Shown here one piece after another: positions 32,501 through 44,500 of a DNA stretch of 64,000 nt (within the stretch, counting starts at the first letter, position 1; the number at the start of each line of letters is the position of its first letter). The stretch comes from Mycteria americana (lineage: Eukaryota > Chordata > Aves > Ciconiiformes > Ciconiidae), in assembly GCF_035582795.1 (NCBI RefSeq), contig NC_134365.1, forward strand, positions 210,210,387 to 210,274,386, given 5' to 3'. Made by a program: the position numbers and the translations under genes. The notes under the pieces are model-generated. The model saw only the letters and a program-made list of their open reading frames with translations. It searched no databases and was not told the origin of the DNA.

Positions 32501-35500
32501 TTTCATTCAAATCAGATATATTCCAGGTAACTTAAAATCATCTTCTACCCTTTACAGTATGTGAAACAATTCTTGATTTTCATGTGATCCATCTCACAAA
32601 GATCTTTTGTTTAACCTGTTAAGTATGACAGAATTTTTAATATGAAAATACTGAAGCAAATCTTCTGTTTGAACTGAAGACTGACACGAAGGTGGGCCAA
32701 TGCTTTTGTACTGAAATGGCTGAGTATTCACTCAGCCAGCTGTTTAGCTAAAGTGTGCACCTCAAACTGCACAGCAAGAGTATACCTTACTGTGTCATCA
32801 GTGATAGACCCTGTTAGAAGTTATCTATCCAAGTTATATTCGCAAAAGAATTTTTTTTTCTTGCTTATAGAAGAAAGTATTACACAGATTACTGGTTCAT
32901 CACTGAGAGGGAGAGGCCAGAAGGCCAGCTAACAGTGAACACAGATGCTCCCCAGCCATGCTGCCCATCATGTAAGGCAGCACGGCACAGAAAGCGCGCT
33001 GCAGGTCAGCACTGGGCTACCAAAACCACTCTGCTCAGTCACCAGTAGCCACTGCAAAAAATTTCAATGAAAAAATAGAAATAAAATATTTCAATGTCTA
33101 TTTTTGCTTGTTTTCTAAGGGAAATTAAGTTTCATGCAGTCACCTCACTCATAGAATCACAGAATCATAGAATGGTTTGGGTTGGAAGGGACCTTTAAAG
33201 GTCATCTAGTCCAACCCCCCTGCCATGGGCAGGGACATCTTTCACTAGATCAGGTTGCTCAGAGCCCCGTCCAACCTGACCTTGAATGTTTCCAGAGATG
33301 GGGCATCTACCACCTCTCTGGGCAACCTGTTCCAGTGTTTCACCACCCTCACTGTAAAAAATTTCTTCCTTAGATCTAGTCTGAATCTACCCTCTTTTAG
33401 TTTAAAACCATTAACCCTTGTCCTATCGCAACAGGCTAAAAAGTGTGACCCCATCTTTCTTATAAGCCCCCTTGAAGTAGTGAAAGGCTGCTATAAGGTC
33501 TCCCCAGAGCCTTCTCTTCTCCAGGCTGAACAACCCCAACTGTCTCAGCCTTTCCTTATAGGAGAGGTGTTTCATCCCTCTGATCATTTTCATGGCCCTC
33601 CTCTGGACCCGCTCCAACAGGTCCACGTCTTTCCTGTGCTGAGGGCTCCAGAGCTAGACGCAGTACTGCAGGTGGGGTCTCACCAGAGCAGAGTAGAGGG
33701 GCAGAATCACCTCCCTCGACCTGCTGGCCACGCTGCTTTTGATACAGCCCAGGATATCGTTGGCTTTCTGGGCTGTAAGCGCACATTGCCGGCTCATGTC
33801 CAGCTTTTCATCCATCAGTACCCCAAGTCCTTCTCCTCAGGGCTACTCTCCATCCATCTCCGAGCCTGTATTGATACCAGGGGTTGCCCCAACCCAGATG
33901 TAGGACCCTGCACTTGGCCTTGTTCAACCTCATGAGGTTCACACGGAACCACTTCTCCAGCTTGTCCAGGTCCCTCTGGATGGCATCCCATCCCTCAAAC
34001 AACTTTAACCAAAGAAGACAGAAAGGTATGAGACCTCAAAGATACAGAACACCTAAATTTTGTAAAAATTGGCTGCTGCGATAAACATCCAAATTAGTTC
34101 CACCAGGGAGGAAATGTCTCCAATGTGAAGACCAGTTTTACCTCTGTGCTTCACCACCTTGCAAATTAGCACCTGCCTGACAGATGAGCAGTCAGCATAT
34201 ACCCAGCTGGAACAGGGCAGGTGTTGCTTCTCACCACCTGGCAATCAGAGGATAGAGGAAAAACTAGAGGTGTAGGTAGCGTATAGCCACAACACAGAAT
34301 CACAGAATCACAGAATCACAGAATCACAGAATCACAGAATCATATAGGTTGGAAAAGACCTTTAAGATCATCGAGTCCAACCATAAACCTAACACTGCCA
34401 AAAACCATCACTACACCATGTCTCTAAGTACCTCATCCAAACGTCCTTTAAATACCTCCAGGGATGGCGACTCAACCACTTCCCTGGGCAGTCTGTTCCA
34501 ATGCTTGATAACCCTCTCGGTGAAGAAAAATTTCCTAATATCCAGTCTAAACCTCCCCTGGCGCAACTTGAGGCCATTTCCTCTTGTCCTATCACTTGTT
34601 ACCTGGGAGAAGAGACCGACCCCCACCTCTCTACAACCTCCTTTCAGGTAGTTGTAGAGAGCGATGAGGTCTCCCCTCAGCCTCCTTTTCTCCAGGCTAA
34701 ACAGTCCCAGCTCCCTCAGCCGCTCCTCATAAGACTTCTGCTCCAGACCCTTCACCAGCTTCGTTGCCCTTCTCTGTACGCGCTCCAGTACCTCAATATC
34801 CCTCTTGTAGTGGGGGGCCCAAAACTGAACACAGTATTCGAGGTGCGGCCTCACCAGTGCCGAGTACAGGGGCACAATCACTTCCCTAGTCCTGCTGACC
34901 ACGCTATTTTTGATACAGGCCAGGATGCCATTGGCCTTCTTGGCCGCCTGGGCACACTGCTGGCTCATATTCAGGCGGCTGTCAACCAACACCCCCAGGT
35001 CCTTCTCTGCCAGGCAGCTTTCCAGCCACTCTTCCCCAAGCCTGTAGCGTTGCATGGGGTTGCTGTGGCCCAAGTGCAGGACCTTGCACTTGGCCTTGTT
35101 AAACCTCATACAATTCACCCCAGCCCATCGATCCAGCCTGTCCAGGTCCCTCTGCAGAGCCTGCCTACCCTCCAGCAGATCAACACTCCCACACAACTTG
35201 GTGTCGTCTGCAAACTTACTGAGAGTGCACTCGATCCCTTCGTCCAGATCATTGATAAAGATGTTAAACAGAACTGGCCCCAACACCGAGCCCTGGGGAA
35301 CACCGCTTGTGACCGGCCGCCAACCGGAGTAAACTCCATTCACCACCACTCTCTGGGCCCGGCCGTCCAGCCAGTTCTTTACCCAGCGAAGAGTACACCC
35401 GTCCAAGCCATGAGCAGCCAGTTTCTCCAGGAGAATGCTGTGGGAAACCGTGTCAAAGGCTTTACTGAAGTCTAGATAGACAACATCCACAGACTTCCCC

Positions 35501-38500
35501 TCATCCACTAGGCGGGTCACCTTATCATAGAAGGAGATCAGGTTGGTCAAGCAGGACCTGCCTTTCCTGAACCCATGCTGGCTGGGCCTGATCCCCTGGT
35601 TATTCTCTACATGCCGTGTGATAGCACTCAGGATGATCTGCTCCATCAGCTTCCCCGGCACCGAGGTCAGGCTGACAGGCCTGTAGTTCCCCGGGTCCTC
35701 CTTCCGGCCCTTCTTGAAGATGGGTGTCACATTCGCTAATCTCCAGTCAGCAGGGACTTCCCCAGTTAGCCAGGACTGCTGGTAAATGATGGAAAGGGGC
35801 TTGGTGAGCACATCTGCCAGCTCCTTCAACACTCTCGGGTGGATCTCATCAGGCCCCATAGACTTGTGAGTGTCTAAGTGGTGCAGCAGGTCACTCACCA
35901 TTTCCCCCTGGATAATGGGGGCTCCAGTCTGGTCCCCATCCCTATCTTCCAACTCCAGGGGCTGGGTACCCATAGAACATTCGGCCCTGCTAATAAAGAC
36001 TGAGGCAAAGAAGGCATTAAGTACCTCAGCCTTTTCCTCATCCTTGGTCACTGTGTTTCCTCCCACATCTACTAGGGGCTGGAGATTCTCCTTAGCTCTC
36101 CTTTTGCTGCTAATGTATTTGAAGAAGTGTTTTTTGTTGTCTTTTATAGCAGCAGCCAGACTGAGCTCTAGCTCAGCTTTGGCCCTTCTAGTTTTCTCCC
36201 TGCACAGCCTCGCTACACCCCTGTAGTCCTCCTGAGTTGCCCGCCCCTTCTTCCAGAGGTCATAGACTCTCCTCTTTCTCCTCAGTTCGAGCCAGAGCTC
36301 TCTAGTCAGCCAGGCCGGTCTTCTTCCCCGCCGGCTCGTCTTTCGGCACCTGGGGACAGCCCGCTCTTGTGCCTTTAGGACTTCCTCCTTAAAGAATGTC
36401 CAGCCTTCCTGGACCCCTTTGCCCATAAGAGCTGCCTCCCAGGGGACTCTGTCGACCAGTCTCCTAAACAGGCTGAAGTCCGCCCTCCGGAAGTCTAAGG
36501 TGGCAGTTTTGCCGACCCCCCTCGCCGCTTCTCCACGTATCAAAAACTCTATCATTTCATGATCGCTCTGCCCAAGACAGCCTCCAACCATCACATCACT
36601 CACCAGTCCTTCTCTGTTGGTGAACAAGAGGTCCAGCGGGGCACCTTCCCTCGTTGGCTCACTCACCAGCTGCGTCAGGAAGTTATCTGCCACACGCTCC
36701 AGGAACCTCCTGGACTGTTTCCTCTCTGCTGTATTGTATTTCCAGCAGACATCTGGCAGGTTGAAGTCCCCCACAAGAACAAGGGCTAGCGATCGTGAGG
36801 CTTCTCCCAGCTGCTTATAGAATAGTTCATCTGTCTCCTCATCCTGGCTGGGGGGTCTGTAACAGACTCCCACCACAATATCTGCCTTGTTGGCCTTCCC
36901 CCTGATTCTGACCCACAGACACTCCACCCTATCATCACCATCATTGAGCTCTAAACTATCCAGACTCTCCCTGACGTATAGGGCTACCCCACCACCTCTC
37001 CTGCCTCGCCTATCCCTCCTGAAGAGTTTATAGCCATCCATCGCCGCACTCCAGTTGTGCGAGTCATCCCACCATGTTTCTGTGATGGCCACCATATCAT
37101 AGTTTTCCTGACGTACAATGGCTTCCAACTCCTCCTGCTTGTTGCCCATGCTGCGTGCATTGGTGTAGAGGCACTTCAGCTGGGGTGTCGTCCGTGCCTC
37201 CTTCATAGAAGAACACCCCTTGCGTGCTTTGAGGCATTTCACTGGTGTTTCCCTCTTGGCTCCCGTTGCCTCAGTATCCCCTGGCTCAACTCCGCTCGAC
37301 TTCGGCTGTGCCCAAGCGTACCCCGTGCATCTCGAGGACTCAGGCCGACTGTCCTCGCTGTCAGCCGCTCCCTCCAACCATGGCACGTCGCCCCTCAGCT
37401 TCTCTCGGGCAAGCCTGAATACAAGGATTCATGATTTCTGTTGTTCATAGAATGGGGGGGGGGTTATTAAGTCTCATTGTTAGCATTAAGAAAAGATCAA
37501 TTACTACCAACTACAGTTCTTCAAAACGTGTCATCTACACGTATATTCACATTCTGGCCATCTGGCCACATGCAAGACAAGCCCAAACTGCACTTTTAGG
37601 GTACAACCCCATCCCCTAACTCCATCCTCAGACACAGGTGTGTTCAGACCCTCTCAGTCAGCTATCCAGAGACTGCACTGCGGGACTACAGTTGCAATAA
37701 ACATACACCAGAAAATGCTTTTGAGGCAAGTACTCCAATTACGAGTACTTCACAGGAATGAGAGTCTCAGCATTTCCTTTTTACAACCAGTATTAACATT
37801 GGCAAATTGCTTGAAGGTAATACTTATAGGGCCAGGTAGCAGCTCTGCAGAGATGAAATGCTCTCAGTAAGACCCACACACAACTTGTGCTCTGGCAGAG
37901 TGTCTGAAGTCAGAGGCAGTTAAATCATTGCTCACTCACAAGTAGCCATCTCGCCACTTTCCATCCATTTCAGCACACCATGTATGGCAATAGTCTTTAT
38001 CTATTTCTTGCTTCAAATTAAACTTGCAAATGTTCCTGTGGTCTTGCCACAACTAAAGCAGAGATCAAAGAGGCAACAGATGCAACTGTTTTGAGCGAAG
38101 TGAGCAGTGACCCTTTCAGGACTGTAAGGTAACAGCGCATGGATGCTCACATAGAAACAGCCTGCAAGCACAGAGGCAGACAGACCTGTCGATCAGAAAG
38201 TGGCTCATGACAGCATAATGATCACAAGGAAAATGACCTTGAGTCACAGCTAAATCCAGATCTCTCTCAGTTCCTAGAATTGATTCAAAATTGTGTGAAT
38301 TTAACACCCAATTCCACTAAAACAGATTTGTGACAGCTACTAGTTCCCAAAGAAATCAAAGAATCAAAGACATCTAGTTTGATCCAGGAAAAAAAAAAAA
38401 AAAGAAAAGAAAAAAAAAAAACCTGTTAGGCTGAAATTATTTTCACTAGCCAGGCACAAAAAGACAAACAACCCAGCACCACCAAACTCCAGCTGCTACC

Positions 38501-41500
38501 AGTCAAAAACATGGTAAAAGCCCTTCAGAAAGCAATTCCAGTTGCTGAACCAGTTATTTCAACTCTGACCCTAGAGGAACCTACTGCTGCTTTCAGTGAA
38601 CAAGGCCCAGGAGACACTCATCTCTCTTTGCAAGCGTTTGCCCCAGGTAAACAACGCAGGCACTTGTACTCCACAACTGCAGCTCACCACAATGGGGTGT
38701 CAAGATCTTAAACAGCTTGTTACAACTGCCTGGGGTCAGGGACTTCCAAGAATAGTTGTAGCATCTAAAGGTCCTGCAGCAGACCAACTAGCTAAAGATT
38801 TACTATCAAACATCACCTTATGTACTCCTGGAAAATCTACTTCAGCACCTGCTAAGGGCTGGTGTGCAGGGTTGCAAGCCTACAGTTTTGGTAAGAGTCC
38901 AGAGCTGTCCTCAATACCACAATCTAATCATGTACTATCTGCTCCTTTTTGGGGGGCAGGGGAGAAATCTGCAGGTGAAAGTCTCTCCCTGGTTAAGCCC
39001 TCTGTCGTTCCCATGCTTGGGAGTCTCATGGTCTCTCTACAGCAGCAGGAAGAGGTAGGATGTGGACTGGACTTCAGAAGCCAACACCACAGAGGGTACA
39101 CAGAAAGAGTATGACCAAACATGGTCATGTTGAATTTTTAAAAGCTACTGAATCAAAAGGAATCCTGAAGAGGCAGACTGGTTCAAACCCACTGACAGCC
39201 AGCCAGTGCTAGAGGCCTAGCAATGCCAGAATTCTGCACACAAAATAACTAGTAATAATTGTGTTTAAGGAGGAAGGCAAGTGGATAAAAGAAAAAACAA
39301 ACACATCAAACCCACACAACTCAACTCAAGTCTGGGTCATAACAGAATGTAACTGCTAGCATTCAGTAGCATGCAAGGCAACTCAGAAGTTGGGAGCTTA
39401 GGAACACCCGCAATCCTGCATGCCTATGCACCAGCTAACCACAAGAGAGGAACACCAACAGATACCATTAAGGCTAAACAAAGTGTAGTGATCTAAAGCC
39501 TACGTGGCCATGTAGACTTCCAGCAATAACTGCAAGTTTTTACAAAACTTGAGCTTTAAAAAGATGTTTAGTTGCCGTCTTTCTTTACAGCATAAAGTTT
39601 TGCTCAGCTCTATTATTGACATATAGCTATAAAGTGCTGATTACAATAAACAAGGTAAATCGGATATAGCATCCAGTAAAAATGACAGACCTCTGCTATG
39701 GACTGCATTGTGGTAAGTCTGCTGTACTCTTTTTCCAGCATATCCAGCTTTTCCAATTTAGACTGAACGTGTGATTGATCAAGAAGCCGATCTCTCTCCA
39801 ACGAACCCTTGAAGGGAGAAGTGAAAAGCAAAACAATTATAGGCACAATAAAACAAGACCATCTGTAGTAAGCCTTGTGCCTGCAGCTCAAAGGAGGCCC
39901 ATAAGCAGTCCAAAGGAACTACTACCTCCTCTGTGCAATTTTAGATGGTGCTACAATTAGGGAGCAACTGCGCCTCTGGTCCATCGATGTTGGGAACCTC
40001 ACACTCAAACAGATTCAGATGAGAGAGAATTCTGCAGAGTCTTTCCTCCCTCCGAACCCAACATGGTAAAACCCCCTCATTACTCAGCTATTAGAGATAA
40101 CTTTCTTAATTTTTTTTCTTCAGTAAATATTTAATAGACTGAAACAGGACAGCCACAGAGACCAATTAACAGAGAGCTCTAAATGATCCCTGCTCCCATA
40201 AAACAAAATTCAAGCTCATTTTAGATATAGGCCAAATCCCACAGTCACTGATGGCGGGAAATAGAAATTTTACTATTATTTCTACAGAATCAGTATTTCA
40301 GCCCCAGTTTAGCGAAAGCAGTATTAGTAAAGAAAATACCCAAAGATCTGAAGAGTGTAAACACAAAAGGGAGGTTTTTTCCAGTGGCATGTGGGTATAA
40401 CACTGAGGGTAAAGATGAGCTACTGCAGTACGCCAATCACGCAGAGGCAAACAATTTTTATTAATATCAGAGCCTGATACTGCCTTAGAGTCAGGTGCAC
40501 AAAGGCAGAAAATACCAGGGTCCTGATAAGAGTGGGAAATTTAAGCAGGGAAATTATCCACACCTAAGTATACAAAGGCCAGCTGAAATAGACATGCATA
40601 CTTAAAGATATTAAAATTATAGTAACTACAAAAAATCATGACATAGTTCATGATTTTTATAATTTAACCCTGAGATAATCTTGAGAACACACCTGTTTCT
40701 CCAAGAGATGCGACTTCTCATTTTCTGCATGCTGGATCATTTTTCTCATGTAGTCCAGCTGTTTCTCTAAAAGGCTACACCGAGACTCAGCAGCTGCCAG
40801 CTGAGAAGCTAGTTCTGAAGACAACAGAAGGCAGAAAAGTGAAATCATGCACTGCTTCTTCCTGGGATTTTTTTTATGTTTTCAGGACAGTTCCAAAACA
40901 AAGAAGAAAAGGACCATCTAAAGAAACCCACTGATTAAGCCTAATGAACTTCTGTATGCATGCAAATCCCTAAAATGAAGTATGCTTTTAAAATGATTTC
41001 TTCATAACCCCATGTGTCACTGCAAAGTAAAAGATGCTGAACAAAGTCAATTAGAATAGTTTTATGCATTGATAAACTCAAGTTTCAACCACATCAGTGT
41101 TCTGTAGTATCTATATAAAGTTTGTAAACAACCTTGGTTTTTCTTTGACACTTCAGTCTTGTCATGCTCTTTGTGTTGCATTTGCTCACTTAGTACTTTT
41201 TTATAGTCTGCTGTTTCTCTGCTGAGGTGTTTTACATTCTCCTCCGCCTGAAGCCGTTCCAACTCCAGCCGATGAATTTTTTCCTGGAGATTCTTCAGAG
41301 CAGAAAATATTGCTGTAATTGAACAAGTACCTTTCATTAGATACCATTAAATCACCACTTCAAGATAACACTGAACTTGAAACGTTTTTATAAAAGCATG
41401 TTATGTAAGAAAGAGTGTTCCTTACCAGCATCCAAGACTCCTTCCAGGAATTAAAACCTGCTTCCCTTTAAACCATAACTGATTCTAAAACTAGTCTGAA

Positions 41501-44500
41501 ACAAATAGATTCCCTTGGTGCACACCTTCATCTGAAACACTGGGGAAAGATGCATCCATTTCCAAGAACAAGGCATGTAAATATTCTGTAGATTAAGTGC
41601 AAACAGTGCATCTTTTGACTCTTTATCAAAAGAAAATGAAAGGTCACAACTAGATAGTTAAAACAGTGGCAGTCCTCTATATTATTATTCCTCTACAAGT
41701 GCATGCCAGCACAACAAATACACAAACACAACGCTCCTATGAATGGTCACAGAGTAGAATAAAGGTTAGCTATTAGACGGGCTATAAAAACATTTCTTTC
41801 TCTGTCAACTCTTTTTTGATTCTTCTGTTTTTGCACTTGTGTTCCTCTCCTCCCCCCCCAAGACATGTATCTCCTTTGAGCTGAACAACTTTCCCTCTTT
41901 CTGTTCCATTCCCTGCTTTAACAATTACTCCACAAAACCTTTATATATTCATCACCACAAAAAGAAAAGCAGTTGTAAGACAACTCACATCACCTTGCAA
42001 TTAGACCATCTGCTGGTAATCTGATGTATTACGTCTCTAAGCTGTATTGTTTAATTTTGCAAAGCGAACCATAACGATAAGCCCTTTCCCCAATACAGTC
42101 CTGTTAAAGTAAAACACAGGAACATCTGTACAGACAGCTCATATAGCAGACTAATCTGTGAGGTCACATTAACCTACTCTTTTTGCTTAAACCCACTCTA
42201 TAGAAAGAATGCACCACCGTTATTACCAAATGCATGAGCAAAAGTAGGGACTGCATATTTGTTTGAGCATCAGATTACAAAAAAAGGAAAAATAATTATC
42301 GGCATGAGTTTTCCAGAGTAAAAACTCATCAATTTTGCATTTTGAAATGCAGAATAGCACATTAGAGTATCACATCAATAAAAACTACCTGCTTTAAGGT
42401 AACTGTTAAGTAAATAGGTAGGTGACAGCAGTCACAGTTAAGGAGAAGTTATAGATAGCTTGGCCCTGTTTGCAGGATCAGAGTCACCAACTGTACCCTC
42501 TTCTCTTTACTTATGTTACTGTTACCAGGATTCAGTTGAAATGGGCATAGCTGAAACTACAGACAGCTTTGTTACTGTTATCCTTACAGCTAAATTGAAA
42601 TCTCTGTGTATTTACAATAATGACTAACAAAATACAGGAATGAAGCAATTCAAGAAACAAACAGACAAAGGTGAAACCCAACACAACGACAAGTATTCAG
42701 TCATCCTTATTAGAGTATTAAACCCAACTATGGATGCTGAGACACACACATACACAACACAAAGAAATTCAAAACAAAATAAGCAGAATTTACTATACTC
42801 AATTTCAAGATTTTTCAATATGTTTTTTTTTTTTTAATATTAGGGGGTGGGAGGAGCAGTAAGGACCCCCAAGAATGATCAAATCTACTTTCCCATCTGA
42901 AGTTAATTCCCGTATCTTTAACCTTAACTACAATATACACTCCAGAACATCTTTGCATTTTTAAAACCTATGCAAAAAGAGTAAGATATTGGATGATCTG
43001 TCTGTTGGGTTTAATTTTTAGTATGTATTCATATTTGAACATTTTTGAAAATAAAGACCTTCCATAATTTTTAAAAAGGGATATAATTTATCAGATTGTC
43101 TCCCTCCACCTGTACTTATTTCAGAGTTGGCAGATTCCCTGCTTGAAAAAAGTTGCCAATAGAAAACTTGGAAGTCAAAAGTTTGTCACTAATGCAAAAT
43201 GCAACACAATCTACAAAAATACACCTGCATCAGTAATTCATAAGGAAGCTCTTTCCTGCACATTCAATTTTTTATCTGTCACAAGGTTCCTTTAGTTTTG
43301 TGTCAACGGCACTCTCAAAACTGATGGCATTGAGCATATGAGAGCAGACACTGCATTTTAAATAGCACTTCAAGAATTCAAATTTCATCTACTAGGTCAT
43401 TAACGTAGAAGTCTCTAGAAATTCAGACATGAATTATGTTACTGGGACAGGGACTTGAGCCTATCATGCTGATTTTTTACTTAGTTTGGGCAATATTAGG
43501 ATTCATCCTAAATCTGTCTCACTTTTCTCCCTATATCAAGTTTTTCACACCCTTAAGCCTCCATGCAACTCCAGTCTTAAAGGAAGTATTTCTGCAATGA
43601 CCCTGAGCCAAACAGCTCACATCAAAGGATCGATCCTGCTCTAGCCTCCCAACTCCCCTTGCTGCCTCCTGTACTTACCCCAAGGCAGCTCTGGAGTACG
43701 CCTCATTGCGTGACAAGCCAATTCACTAAAACAGAAAACTAACCAAAAATGTTTTTGCTCACGTCAGGTCAGGCAAGACATATCTGTTTATCTGGAGATG
43801 AAGACCAGGACCAGAGTGGGAAAGGAGGGAAAAGGAATAGCCTAGAAACAAGGAAGAATAAATGGGAGTAAAATCTCCTTCCTTTTTGGTGTTGTGATCT
43901 CTCTGTTCAGCACTATACCACATAATACTCTTTCTGTATGCTCTAAGTCTTCACTGATATAATAAATATTCTTGCCACACTCTTTGCCCATAACAAGCCT
44001 TCCCATTGCAGCAGCACCAAACCTCTTCCTTTGCTCCAAACCATTTTGGGGACTAAAGTCTCCTTATTTGAAACTCAGCTGTGAGCTCAGAAGAAGAAAG
44101 ACTGAGGGAGAGGAGGACTGGAGAAAACATGTCAAGACAATTTCACAAAGTATTTGGCCAATTTTACAGCTTTCTACTACTGAAGAGGAGCATCTTTCTT
44201 CAGCTGTAAGATGACCTTTTTCATTAGGTATTCTTCAGAAAGAGAAGTGCAAAGGACCTACAAAACAGGTGACCTGCACATCATTGGGAAGTGATAAAAG
44301 AATAAAAACACTGAAACCTTTGTAGGTGTGGCCGTACAGCATTTCACCGCATAATTTGGAAACAGGTAAGAAAACAACTTCACTGAACTATTACCTCTGC
44401 TGTTGCTTTCAGGATATGGAATTACTGGTTTCCGTGGGGAGAGCAGCAAATCTGAATTAATAAATGGCTTGTACTTTGGATATTGTATGTATGAAGTTGC

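Noticed and set aside
33255-33935. 226-codon + strand open frame
   Set aside because: It is the antisense of the CR1 fragment at 33151-34003.
34293-34340. Regular short repeats as a possible CRISPR or satellite array
   Set aside because: The six 8-bp units have no spacers and are the known 3' tail of a CR1 element.
34501-35475. 324-codon + strand open frame
   Set aside because: It is the reverse shadow of the intact CR1 ORF2, with no domain of its own.
37447-37463. CATAGAATGG plus G-run at the CR1 5' edge as a second CR1 tail or target-site duplication
   Set aside because: Only about 10 bp resemble a CR1 tail and no matching duplication was found at 34280-34293, so this may be coincidence.
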